Shown here piece after piece: positions 39,061-51,700 of a stretch of DNA of 64,000 bases. The stretch lies in contig CM067568.1 in NCBI GenBank assembly GCA_034336665.1, forward strand, positions 11,446,483 through 11,510,482, in the 5' to 3' direction. A program made the position numbers and the translations under genes. Source of the stretch: Luscinia megarhynchos (taxonomy: Eukaryota; Chordata; Aves; Passeriformes; Turdidae). Each line of letters begins with the position of its first letter. Position 1 is the stretch's first letter. The notes below the pieces were generated by a model. That model saw only the letters and a program-made list of their open reading frames with translations. It was not told the DNA's origin and did no database searches.

Positions 39061-41600
39061 AACGGCCACAGAATTCCTCAGAGCTTTTTTCCTGCTGATC
39101 AGTAACACCAAGGAAGGTGCCAGGAAAGGCAAGGCATCACCTGGGCTAAACCATGTCCTTTAATGTGTTCCTGAAGAAGCTGCACGAGCAAAATCCCATC
39201 CGCTGCCGAGTGCTGCCTGAACAACTCACCGTGGAGCTGGGAAATGCACAGGCAGCCTCCAGTCAACACTGCTCATTTCGGGGCAAATCCTCCAGCTCTC
39301 AGCGAGGGGAAGAGTGGAGGAGATGCCAAATAGGTTTGCTCAGACCTGCTGGCCCCAGAGGGCCCAGAGGATGTGACCCATTTCCTGTGCTGCACCCCCA
39401 GCTCCTGCTGCAGACCACTGAGACCTTCCCAGGGAGCTCTGCCTCCACAGCCCAGCGACGTGTGCCTGCTCTGCAGCTAATCAACAGCCCTGGGAACTGC
39501 CAAGGAATTACATCCTTCCTCAGAAAACAAGCTCTCACACTTCTAACTGGAGTTAGCATTCACCTGCTACTGCAGCGTTGGGCTCTGTACTACTAAGATA
39601 CTCTGCAGAGAGCATGCACATAAGCACCTCCCTAATTTAGGTGAGGAGCTGTGGTAGCACAGCTTTTGACAAAACCTAGACAAACGAGGAAGCTCTTGTG
39701 TCATTTGTTAGTTTGATTAAGTTAAGGAATTTCTTCCTGATTTACATTTATATCAGAGATTGTTCATTTTTATAGCAATTTATATGTGGCCGGTCAAGAA
39801 TGAGTCAAAAAAATAAATAAATAAAAAAAGGCTTTAAATGATTCATTCAAATTCTTTCACATTAATTTTCTCTTCACTGAATTATTAGCAATCATTCTCA
39901 AGCATTCATGCCTTTTCTGTTTTTCAGAACAGATGAATATTGCTTTACATAATCCAAAGTTTTGTATTCCTTGTGGCTCATGTAGATCCTTACCTACACA
40001 TGTGGAAATCTTCTGCCTTCTGAAGATGACCCTTCCTTTATAAAAGGTAAAATTGAAAATAAATTACAAATATTTGTGCAAAGGGATGGTTGCTTCAATG
40101 CTGATATTGCCAGTGTGGACAGCAGCATGAACATTTACAATTTCCACAACTCCTACTGTTATTTGCTGGGTTTTGAGCTTTCTTGCAAAATAAAATAGCC
40201 CAAGAACATCCTTAAGGAAAAAGCATAAAAACAAGGGGAAAACCCACCTCCGATTCATACTGGCTAAATTGCCTATAAAGCTTTGTCCCACAATAAGGAG
40301 AAACTGAGAAAGTCAGTAAGCATGTGATAGCAGAGACAAAGGAAAGTGGAAAAACAGGAGGACTAAATAAGCAGGAATAAAATTAAACTACTTTCTAAGA
40401 TTCCTGTGCAGAAGTTCAAAATAAGTAAGTTTTTGGAGATTTCTACTGATGCTGCTGAATATCTATCACACTGGCCAGAGGATATTTTGCTACCTAAGAG
40501 CTGTTTCTGAATATTATAAACTCCCAGAGAACAACAATGTATTTTTCATGATGGAATGAGGGACTTGTTTGTTGTCAGTGAACTGATGACACATTTCTGA
40601 TCGAGGCAATGATACCCTTACTTGTTAACTTTCCTCTGGAGGCATCAAGAGTTGCTGACAAGTTTGGGAAAGAGGCACAGACACCAGAACAACAGCTCCC
40701 ATAGTTCTCATTTCCAGGAACAGTGCAGGGACTCCCAGAAATCCTACTGTGAGAAGCCTGAAACCTGGTGAAGGAGTGATGGGTGAAGGAGCTGTGGAAG
40801 GAGACAGCCAGGCTGGTTTGTAAGGGGTGGCAGGGCCTGACCAAGGACTGCTGTCTCCCCAGGATCGTGGTGCTCACTCAGAAGGATTTCTGGAATTGTC
40901 CATCCAGTTCCAGCTGTTCAGACAGTGAATATCTCTTTTGAAGTAATTTAAGAGCCTGAGGTATTCTGCTGCCATAGTGGTCTGCAGCGTTAGTCAAAGC
41001 AATTCTGCTCTCAGCTCAAGTCTAATTAAGGGGAGCTCTTGCGTAAAGTGAGTTAAATTCAGTAGTCACAGCCCAGACCCCATGGAAAATAGTCTAATTC
41101 AACTACAGTAATACAGTGTAATATAAATATAATGGAAATACAAAACCATATAATTTAATTTGACATGACTGGCAGTTTTTTGCTTAAGTCGGTGAAAATG
41201 AACAAGTACAAACACCGAACTTCCCTCTTCGATCTTTCATTGCTAGTGCAGTAGGGAGCTGGTTTCAGGATGACTTTGCACAGCAGCACCCTAAACAAAT
41301 GCACTGACAAGAGGCATATTTCACACCCTCTTTTGACAATATATGCACATTTTTAATGTTTTAGATAGTTGCAGTAAATTGATTTAGGCTTAAATATGGT
41401 CTGGACTTTTCTACATCTGTGCCACGTGATTAAAGGAAGGAAACAGGAGACAGAAGGGATTATTTGGGCAAGAGGTTAATTTATACCATGCCTAGGAATT
41501 GGGTTATTGCAGTATGTGAAGGACTTGCTCAAAAAACGAGAGCCACTCCCTGTATGGGACTGCAGATTTTGAAGATTTCTTAGCACATGGCCTCCCACTG

Positions 41601-42220
41601 TTTGTCTTAACTATATTTCTCCACACTCCTCTTCAACCAGTTCTTTCCCAAACCTGCTGGCCCTGGTTGCCGAGACTCTTTACTAGTGCCCCAAAACATT
41701 CTCTCAAACGACCCTCGGGAGGTGTTTTGGGATGGCTCCCCTATAGTCGAGACCTTTTTTCCCATTTTCCCCTGCTGCCCACGCCGCTGTTACTGCCCGG
41801 AGCTGTATCCACCGCCTGTACCTCCACCTGCTCCACGTCTCCTACCGCGGGCCGGACCCAGACCATCCAACCGAGCCTCCAACTGCCAGGAAAATCCACA
41901 AACACCGGAGGTCTGTGCTCAAAAAAGAGACAGACGAGTCCTGCACCTTCATGTGAATAAAGGGAGAGAGTTCACTAGGGCACATATCCTTTTCCCTCTC
42001 CAGTTTTGGGGGACACAGCCTCCTTTAATCCTAATTCCTGGCCGCAAATTGCCCTCTTCCTTTCCCCATTGCTGAGGTACCAGGAAGGCACAGCCTTCCC
42101 GAACCCACATATTCCCCCCTTGAACCTGCTGTTTTACCCCAAAATCCCGAAGTTGAGGCTTGTGCAGACCCTTGTCTTTGACAGGAGCCGAGCTGCCCGA
42201 GCTCTGCAACAATCCCACCC
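41601..42220. other. unidentified upstream region of RIC3 entering a CpG island
   Basis: Composition rises from AT-rich to C-rich/CpG-containing. An AATAAAG word at about 41955 lies in a C- and A-rich context that could belong to an old retroviral LTR, but no terminal repeats or coding domains were found. It could equally be the distal RIC3 promoter. No supported gene. Confidence 0.35.
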
Positions 42221-42583
42221 CGTTCCGAGGCGCTCTCCCGCAGCCCATCCCACCCCTGCTATCCCACCCCGTTCCGAGGCGCTCTCCCGCAGCCCATCCC
42301 ACCCCTGCTATCCCACCCCGTTCCCGAGGCGCTCTCCCGCAGCCCATCCCACCCCCTGCTATCCCACCCCGTTCCGAGGCGCTCTCCCGCAGCCCATCCC
42401 ACCCCTGCTATCCCACCCCGTTCCGAGGCGCTCTCCCGCAGCCCATCCCACCCCTGCTATCCCACCCCGTTCCGAGGCGCTCTCCCGCAGCCCATCCCAC
42501 CCCTGCTATCCCACCCCGTTCCGAGGCGCTCTCCCGCAGCCCATCCCACCCCTGCTATCCCACCCCGTTCCGAGGCGCTCCCC
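42221..42583 (+). repeat. 49-bp GC-rich minisatellite in the RIC3 promoter
   Basis: The unit starts CGTTCCGAGGCGCTCTCCCG and ends in CTGCTATCCCACCC. Copies begin at 42221, 42270, 42319, 42370, 42419, 42468, 42517 and a partial one at 42566, so there are seven full copies with period 49, except the third, which is 51 bp through two added C. Copies are almost identical, suggesting recent expansion. Each unit has several CpGs. The period is not a multiple of three, and the open frames running through it are an artefact of stop-free repeats. It lies just upstream of the RIC3 start. Confidence 0.97.
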
Positions 42584-42616
42584 AAGGCGCCCCCGCCCCG
42601 CGCTCCCCTCAGGCTG

Positions 42617-42649
42617 CCGCGCCTGCGCGCGCCTGCGCCGAGCGGCGCC
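42617..42649 (+). promoter_or_regulatory. RIC3: RIC3 core promoter/5' UTR with two NRF1-like sites
   Basis: Two abutting copies of GCGCCTGCGC (42619-42628 and 42629-42638) differ by one base from the NRF1 consensus GCGCATGCGC. They lie 12-31 bp before the ATG, inside a CpG island and without a TATA box, as in many CpG promoters. The start context GCGCCATGG is a strong Kozak match (G at -3 and +4). The exact transcription start is unknown. Confidence 0.5.
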
Positions 42650-42797
42650 ATGGCGGCCTGGACGTGCTGCCGGGTGGCCGCCGTGTCCTGCCTGGTGCTC
42701 TGCGTGTCGCTGCTGCTGCCCCGCGCCTTCCTGCCCCGCGCCGGCGGCAGGCAGGAGCCCGGCGGCAGGCAGGAGCCCGGCGCCGCGCCGCCCGAGG
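42650..42797 (+). CDS. RIC3: RIC3 exon 1
   Basis: It encodes MAAWTCCRVAAVSCLVLCVS, then LLLPRAFLPRA and a Pro/Gly/Arg linker; 49 codons plus one base, donor GG|GTAAGA. The hydrophobic segment matches the N-terminal membrane/signal segment of RIC3 (human has LLLPKAFLSRG at the same place). An exact 18-bp in-frame duplication (42743-42760 and 42761-42778) gives GGRQEP twice; the human protein as I know it has a single RQEP. The duplication is probably replication slippage in GC-rich DNA. Confidence 0.95.
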
Positions 42798-45700
42798 GTA
42801 AGAGGCCGCTCCGAGCCCCCTTGTTCCCCCGCGGTGCCGCTCGGGGTGAGCCCGGGCCGTGAGGGCTCCGTGAGGGGCCGGGGCTGCAGGGAGCTCGGCA
42901 TGGAAACGTAGCGTAATTCCCCTTCGCGCGTCTGCCCCCTGCTCGTCCCTTAGCGACTGTGGAGTGCCGGAGGAGTCATTCGTGAACACCGCTGTGCTCT
43001 ACTTTCTTCCTTTCAAAAAATAGCTCAAAACCTTCCAAGTATCATTTTATTTATGGGCGGGGTATTAAGTGACATATCCATTCCACTTTTTTCGTTTGTT
43101 TTTTTCATTGCAATGCATCCCTTCATTATTTTGTTATTTTGTGTATGGAGTGCTTTTTGTTGTTGCATATGAAATAAAAATTCATTTGAGTCATCTTCAT
43201 TGTTCAGTTTCCTACGCCAGCGTTTTGAGGTTTTGTTTTCATGCACCAGACTCATAATGCTGTTGGTTTGTTTTAGGCTCAGGTCTGTCCATTCAGCCCC
43301 CCACGCTCTGTCCTTCGTGCACCTCCCACTCTGCATGCCCTCTCTTGAAGTTCTCAAGGGTCCATACAAGCATCTCCCATCCTTTTTATGCCCATTGCCT
43401 TTTAATGTAGAGGTTTTTCCCCCCCAAGGTGCTTCACAAGAGTAGCTGGAATCATAACCCCTAGTCTCGGCAGAGAGGGAGTTTTGCCCAGGGCAAGCCA
43501 GAGGTGAGGCTGGTGGAAGCAGAGAATTTAACAAGTTCTTCAGGATGCTGTCCCACAGGGACTCAGTGACTGTGTCTTGTGCATCCTTCCAACAGCCTGG
43601 TTCTTCCATGTCTGCACTCTTCAGTGACATGGACTTCATTTAGTGTTTCATTTCAGGATTTTCTTAGGACCTTCAGGCTGAAACAGTGTTATGTTGAAGC
43701 CAGATTTAGGATTTCCATGCCACAACAGCCCTTTCATGGTGACCGTGTGTATTTTTGGTCTTTAAGAACTTGAAAAGAGGTTGTCAGCACTGTAGATCTG
43801 CAGGGGTATGGCTCCATTGCAGGATCTCACACTGAAAACCCATGAAGGCCCAGCAGGCAGCACAGGTGAGGACTGAAGTCACCTGCCTGCAGCAGGGATG
43901 GGAGCAGGTGTTCTGGGAGGTGGCACCTGGCTCCCCATAACTTCTGTCCCTGCACAGCTCCCAGCTGATCCCACAGCAGTACCAGACTGTGGAATCTGAC
44001 ACACCGTTTTCCCAGAGCAATGGAATCTTAAGCAGCTGTCAATTCATGTGGGGCTCCTTCCTGTGGCTGCAGGTTGATCTGACAGAAAAACTGGCTTTAA
44101 AAACCCCAACAACAAACTTGTCCTCCAATTATTTTCAGTGCCCTCCAATTATTTTCAGTGCCATCTGTCAAATGAATGATGTTCGTACCTATTCTAGCAC
44201 AGCTGGCTCTGAGCAGTGCTGTGATAGGGTGGGTTAAGCACAGCTACAATTAACTGCTTAAAATAGGTAACATAAATACTCCTTACATCCTCAGGATTGT
44301 AAATGCTTCCTGTTATTCCTGCAGAGATCACAGGACAGCACAGGTCCGTGTGTGCCTGATGCAGCACAGGCACCCAGCATTGCTCCCCTGTTGCACCCCA
44401 GAACCTCTCTTTGGATGTAATAACTCACCTCAGCTGGTCAGTTTTAAATCAGAGTTTATAGTGCAGATTTTCAACTTGATAGCAAGGATTTCATTACACC
44501 TGCTCTGTAGACCAAATTGTATTTCACCTGAAGTTATTTTTTTATTGGAAGAATAAATCTTGATTGAACTGCTCAATTCATATCTCTGTCATTAGTTGTC
44601 CTCTTCAGTGCACTAATAACTGCAGTTAGCTGGCAGGAGTTTCAGGGGCTTGAGGTAATCATGTCATTCTTGAAGTTAATAAAGTGCTTGTGGTAGTCTT
44701 GGGGGCAAAATGTCTCTGAATAAAACATGCTTAAAGTTTAGTACCATTTGTTAGAACTCAGTGCTACCAGAAGGCTTTTTATCAAAACAAGCTTTAGGCA
44801 TGGGAATGGAACATTCTCTAATAAAGCCATTTTCAGAGGTCACTTTTAGGAAAATGGTGAGCATTGAACTATAGAAGTTAATATTATCTTCCAGACAGGA
44901 ATGTTATTCTTTTTCACAGTAATAATTTCATGTATATGACAAGGCTTGCTTAAAGAACTTAACTGTGTTTGTATCACATTCCTAGTTGACTTCATAGACA
45001 GGCCTTAGAATGTTGATGTTTTGTTACAGAGCAGCAAAAAAGAGGATCTGCTAGCAGTTTTGAAAGTACTTTTTAAGTCTAGTGTTCATAAATATATGCC
45101 ATGCATTTTGTAAACCTACTCTTTAAGTTGGTAGTTTCAGATAAACCTTACAACTCCATCACAGCAGCAGACTCTGCTTTCTTATAAACAATCAAATGGC
45201 ATCAGCTTCACAAAAAAAAAGAAGACAGTTCAGGTAACCCCCCTGCTCAGCTTAAATTTGTGCAATGCACACATCAGTTTCCTGCTGGTGTCCTGAAGAA
45301 AGTGATGTGGCAGAGAGACATATTACCTAGACTAAGAGTTGTTGAGTAGTACAGTAACATAAGTCTAAATAACTTTATACATTGTACATTGTTGAGTTTG
45401 GCTCAGTAGCAATTCCTAAAAGCCATTAAGTAAAAACATGTAAAGTTTTCATGGAAAAAAGATGCTTGACCAGTCTGAGTATCCTATCATCTTCTGGTTG
45501 GTTGTTGTATTCATTGTGTTGTAAATACAGTTTTTAAGATTTGCTTCTTTTCAGTTGAGTGTTAATATTGTTACAAGATTAAAAACCCCACAGTCATTCT
45601 CATGTGAAAATGCCATTGAAGACTTAATCTACATTCAGAAACTACAGCCTTTAAAACAACACAAATATTCACTGGGGCATAATTTCAGTTTTGGACTTCA

Positions 45701-48700
45701 AGCTATTGAAGGGGCTGGATTAAACAAAACATGCTCTGCTTGACTGTAGCTGGTTTGCAAAGCTGATTTGAAGCATTAAAACTGACAGAATTATTAAATG
45801 TGTAGGATAAAACCTCAGTAAAAAGATTGCAAAGCCGGGTAGGGTGTGGTTGGTGGGAGTTACACACACAGCAGTCAGTCTGCATGAGGGCAGCCCTCGG
45901 GCTGTCCCAGGGGAGTTGAGAAATACTTCAAAAGCAGAGCAGCACTTCGGCACCCTTCAAAGGTAACGGGAGTTAGGGCTCTTCCCGCAGCATTCCCACA
46001 ACTGGGAAATGTCCTGTTGGAGTACACCCCATCCCCACTGGCAGCTGGGTAGGGCAGCAAACAAGGACATGCCCTTCTGTGCTCACCAAGTGTCACTTGA
46101 TTTTCTGGATGGAGAGTATGATATTGTCTCCATTTGAAAATGGTTTGTTTCATCCCTGGTAGTGTGGAATCTGGTTCAAATCACAGTGGCACACAAATTT
46201 TTACATTTTCCATTTATACGCTGTACATTTAAGAGCTTTTTGCATATATTGCTTTCAAGTTGCCTGCACCTTCAATTTCCTGTGTAATTTGCATGGGTTC
46301 TTTATAATAAAAAACTGTGGAAGGTAGTATTTATTTATTAAGGAAATAATTATGGAAGTGTGAAATCAACAGGGTAGATTTAGAAATAGCAGCCATGAAA
46401 TTCCCCTTTAAAATTGTATGATACTGGGATGTCTAGTGTCTGTCCTCTTGACCTGCTTATATTTAAGTGAATTGAATCTTTTAAAGCACAAACAAGGCCA
46501 TGTGGATAATTCAGAAAACTATCCACTTTAAATACAGTTTCACCTTTGTCCATTATTTTCTTCTTTCTTAATATCTTTTTTTTTAAATAGACAATATTTA
46601 CATAAATATAAAATGTTTTATTAATGTTTACCTACCCTGCTGCTTCATCCTCAGCTTAGTGATGCTGCTCTCTGCACGACACCACACTAGTTTTCACAGT
46701 GACCTACTGCTACAGGGCATTGCTGCTGCAGCAGGAGGACTTTCTTGTAAATAAGAAGCTATGCTTTCCATGGCAGACTTTGAATAATTCACTAAAATTT
46801 AAGTGCATGATAACAGCTTCCTCGAAATTAAGCTAATCTGAGAGTGGGTTTGGTCAGTAGTAGTGTACCCTGGCAGTTACACTAAAGAACTCATGGAATG
46901 TGTGCTATCATCTACAAGAAAAATGTGTTTTTAATAGTGGAACTTCATGAATTATTGATACCACTTCCTAGTAAGTGTTTACTGCAATTTTCTGTGCTCA
47001 GGAATTTAGCTGTCTATGATGGTGTTTCCTAGCAAGACCAAATGTTAATTAAATTTTTCTCTTGTGTCTCATAAAAGTATTTGCAGCTGCGTACTCGCAG
47101 AAGTAAAGTCAGCTATTTACAGTGCTGCTCCAAACCTGCTTTTCATTTTCTTTCTGCAAGCAGCCTGTCCCAGCTCCAGGCAGCAGCATCCAGGCCATGT
47201 GTGCCAGGGAGGGGGAGTTTTCCAGCTGGAATCAGGGATCTGATTGCCCAGCCTGGCAATCCCCATCTCTGGTGCTTCCATCCAGTGCCTGCCACCACCA
47301 GATTCCATGGCAGAGTAGCTGTGTAACTCAGCCCAGCACCAGTGGGTGGGAGGGAGTGCAGGTGCACATCCAATCTGGATATGGAGATGGAAAGCAGGAT
47401 GTCAGCTACACAGAGTGAGTAAAACAGCAAATTTCACAGCAAAATTGTGGAATGGATGGCAGCAGGAAAATAGAATAATGTGTGAGCTTAAATTTATTGA
47501 GGTTCTTGTGCCCTTCAGTTGCATGAAATCATTTGCAGCACCATTTCAGGCTCTCTGCAGTCTTACTTTGCCATCTGTACATCCATTTATGCTTGCTCTC
47601 CTTTCTTGTGTTAAATTAGCTCTGCCTAAAAAGGTTAGAAACCTCTAAATTTTTTTCCCTCTAAAATGCCAAAGATAATATGTCTCAGGCTATATTCAAT
47701 CTCCTTTCTCACACTGCTTTACCTTAGACCTTTTTAAGGAGAATAGCTTGAGGTAACACGACTTTTCATAATCTTTCATTACTTGCTTGGTAAAATCAGG
47801 TAAAATACTATTTCTTACAGCAATAACCAAAAATCTATGCTAGGCAAACACTGCAGTCGTGTGTCAGGGTGTTAGGTGGATAATGGTTTGGACATTAATA
47901 CATTTATACATTGAATGCCTTTGGGCAATATTGAAAGATCAGGCTCACAGTGGAAAACTGATATGTTGATGGGAGATCTTGAGGAGAGAAACAAGTAGGA
48001 ATCTGGCATTTCATGCTGCTGGAGATGCTGATCTGTTGAGTATTTGGACAAGAATATACCTATTAAAATCCATGTTTTGTTAATTGCCCTGCCAGCTCTT
48101 TCTCTGCTTAAAATCAAGAGATTTTAATTGTGTGATTCTACTCCTAATTGTGTAGGAGTAAAACTGCTAGGAGTAAAATTGCTAGGAGTAAATGGCTTCA
48201 GGTAAAACCGAATTCCTAGCACTGCAGATCACAAGAGACTGAGGACTCAATTCACAGACTTAGTCCAACAAGTTACTTATTCAGTTGGGTGGTGAGTTTT
48301 CAAGCAGAGAAATTAGGTCACTTATGCTACATGTAAAAAGATCAAAAGTAACAGAAGGGAAATGATCACTGTGTGTTCTTTTGCAGGGAAGCTCGGTCGC
48401 TTTCCACCCAGGATGCATTCCCACGCCACTCCCGACGGCAGAGCTGTCCCTCATTTCCCAAGGTCTCACCTTACTGAAGCAATTGCCAAAGCCAAGGCAG
48501 GTGGAGGTGGTGGTGGAAGCACTGGTGGAAGTGGAAGAGGTCTTGTGGGACAGATTATCCCTATATATGGATTCGGCATCTTCTTATATATTCTGTACAT
48601 TTTATTTAAGGTAAGACCAACATAAATTGAAAAGTCAGGGGAAATAACTCAAAAAATCTTGGGAAAGAAAAATTTATACTCTCATTTCATTACCTTGTTC

Positions 48701-51700
48701 AATTTCAGCTGTGCTCAAAAAAATGGTTATGCTGGACCTTTGCCTAGTGGTCAAAAGATTGGAGTATCCTGTGGGTTTTGCTGTTGCAGACTGTAGCTGA
48801 GAATGCAGGGAAGGATTTCTCTGATCCTGCATTGGCCTCTGACCTCTTACAATTTTTTAAGGATTTTTTTTCCCCCTGGAAAATGTGCATGTCTAGAGTA
48901 ATGTTAGATTAATTTTAAATATACACATAGTATTCTTTTCCCTGTTGTACGTGGCTACATGTTACATGTACTGTATGTGTCACATGTTATTTGTTCCAAG
49001 ATTCTGATAGGAATTTTCAGCTGGCAGAACCTTCCAGGCATCTTTCATGGTTTTGCTGCTGAGTGTGCTTTTCCAGGGCTGCCTTCTGGCATATTTCAGT
49101 TTTCTGTATTTTTTTTTTTCATTGCCTCTGGGAGGGGCTTATCTATTACTATTGTTGTAACTCATGGAAGGGCCATGTTCTTGTCCTCATCAGCTGGCTT
49201 CCAAGGGAAGAACTACTCCTGCAGAACGGAAATGCCCCACTGCTACACCTGGGAACATGAAGAGGAAAATCAGTGAGTTGTATCTGACTTTGGCTCTGAG
49301 TTGTATCTGTGTAGCTGTTGACTCTGTAATGGTCCAACAGGGTTCATCAAGCTCTGGGTGCACTGTAAAGCTGATGTTCCCTCCCACTCCCCCAAAAAAG
49401 CCCCCAAACCAAGCCAGAATCTTCTGTGTTGGAATGAGCAAGAGTTAGAAAGAATTACTGCACTGTCACTTTCTAAGCTCATTCAGCCCATGAGGCTGTG
49501 ATAACAGCCTGATCCCAAGCCCCTCTGGAAGAAATGGCTTTTCATGAGCTTTGCTGAATTAACTGCATGGATTTGCTGAAAAGCTGTGTCACTAATGATT
49601 AAAAGTGGATAATAGGATGTCCAGCTATTATTATATAATCCCTAATGGTCTAGTAAGAACATAGATACCATGAAAGCTAGTTTAATTTTTTTGAATTGGT
49701 ATATTCTTAGCCATCATCAGGCAATTTGTCCCTTTTTTGCAATGCAGAGTTTTCATGCATGCAATAAAGACAGCAAATAATATTCTGAAATGTTAATTTG
49801 ATTTTACCTAAACATTGGTGAGATAGATCCAAGTATTTGTAGGCACTTATTAGATACATTAATAAGCTTACTATTGAGGATTGGAAGAGTAGTTACCATT
49901 ACAGCATTTAAATGTGTTGTGTTTAGCTGGCTAAACTGTAATAGGAAAGAAAAGTACTTAGGGCTTTATAGAAAGTGGTAGCAGGAAGGTAATTCTCTTA
50001 ACATAGCTGTAATTTTCTTGGCATTAATGCACATATTAGGAATACCTAATGTACTCAGTGCTGAAGATTGTGTCTCCAGTGCACTCATACTGCATTGTGC
50101 CTGGCCATTTTGGGCAATATATTAGCAATGGTAATTGTATTTTTTTTTCTCTGATGCTTGGTGAGAGAGAATAACTTTACAGTAAGTTTGCCATCATTAT
50201 ATCTCAAAGAACTAACAGTGAAAATTATTCTGCCTTTTCCTAGAGCTCTTCATTTATATTCTTAAAGCATTCATGGCAAGCTGTAGCAGAGCAGGGGTCA
50301 GGTCACTGGATTAGGAACCTGAAGACTGAGTCACCACTTACATAGTGACTTGGAGGAAGTAACTTCCTTTCTCTTTGCCAATTCCCCTTCCTCTTTTTTT
50401 TTTAACGTCTCAGACATGCAAAATAATTACATCAGTGTTTCATGAAGTAATGACAATCCGTGCAGAATAGGGATCTTTGTAAAAGCAGGATGTTTGTTGA
50501 TGGATTTCTCCATTCCTACTATGTTGAAGTTCCATTGTGCCTTTGTGCTGCTTAAGTGGGTGTAGTATTGGTATTTTTCTGTACCTTCTTAGACCAGGAA
50601 AAGTAGGTAAAACTCTCTAAGCTGAAAGTTTCAGTTTCATCACAGCCAGTTTGGTTTGGTACAGCATTTGCTACCTGTGATAATGGGACAGGAATACATT
50701 TTCAAGGCTCCTACTGACAGGTCTTGGGATTTATTTTTTTGTTTTGTTTTGTTTTACAGCTGACTATGAGCTCACTCAGCTCCAGGAAAGACTGAGAGAG
50801 ACAGAAGAAGCAATGGAAAAATTAATCAACAGAGTAGGACCTATGTATGACAGGTGTGTTTCAAATTAGAGTATTTTAAGGAGAGATTCTACTCTGATTA
50901 GAAATTTAACTTTCCTGCATTATCTATATTAAAACAGCATTTTTATTGCTACTTCAAATTACAGAAGTTTGATTTTACATATCCCAACTCTTGTTCTGCA
51001 GTTTTTCTCCTTTCAGTATCGATATATAACATTAATAATTTTTTCCAACTTCATTTTCCTTAACCAGAAAAGCAATTATCCCTATCTTCCCCCTTTGTAG
51101 TGTGTTATTTGGAAGAAAATTACAAATATATGTAAACAGAAGATAAACCATCTACATTTAAAGTACATAAAACAAAATAATATCCTGAATTATTCTTTTC
51201 CAGTTCTATGGATTATTTTCCTAAATTGAAATGCTGTTGTAATCTGTGTAAATTCCTGTTAGAATAACCATAAAATCTTTCTTTAAGGCAGAATTGTATA
51301 ATAATCTGATTACATAACTTAGTTCCATATGCTTCTAAATATAGAATACAAAGGGTTGTAAAATCAGCATTCAGAATTTTATTATGTTTATTAATGTTTC
51401 CTACAAATCTGATATCACCAGTCTATGTTACAAAGAAACACTGGAAACCAGTGTGTGTTTTTCATAAGGAGTAAAAAGAACAGATCAATAGGACAGTGCA
51501 TAACTGCAGTGTGAAAACTGAAATACCATAAATATGGAGGGGAGGTTTGCAAAAAATGAGAGCTATTCTGGTTGTAAACCATGTCACCTTTGTCTGGATC
51601 AGCCAAGGCCTGTTTTAACCCATCCTGTAGGAATTCTGCACATTTTGCTCCTTTATGCCTCAAACCACTTCTCTGAGTGCAGTTTTGCCCCCTTTGTGCC

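Larger units (their letters stand above)
26890..41600. other. intergenic sequence between the CpG island and RIC3
   Basis: About 14.7 kb without a recognisable gene or transposon. It contains one compound microsatellite and two AT-rich candidate conserved blocks, listed separately. A 194-codon open frame on the minus strand (35703-36287) stands out by length but matches nothing I know. Confidence 0.5.
42798..48386 (+). other. RIC3: RIC3 intron 1
   Basis: 5.6 kb. Its first 100 bp belong to the CpG island; the rest is AT-rich. It contains a 20-bp tandem duplication (44121-44160) and a 15-bp triplicate with hairpin (48139-48196), listed separately. No gene or known transposon was seen inside. 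Confidence 0.9.

Noticed and set aside
41650..42000. Solo LTR of an endogenous retrovirus upstream of RIC3
   Set aside because: One AATAAAG word and C/A-rich composition are suggestive, but no TG...CA ends, target-site duplication or primer-binding region could be identified.
42006..42911. Open frame of 301 codons on + across the RIC3 upstream region
   Set aside because: It runs through the 49-bp minisatellite, whose unit happens to lack stops, and into RIC3 exon 1 in a different frame. The product is a Pro/Ser/Ala repeat with no domain.
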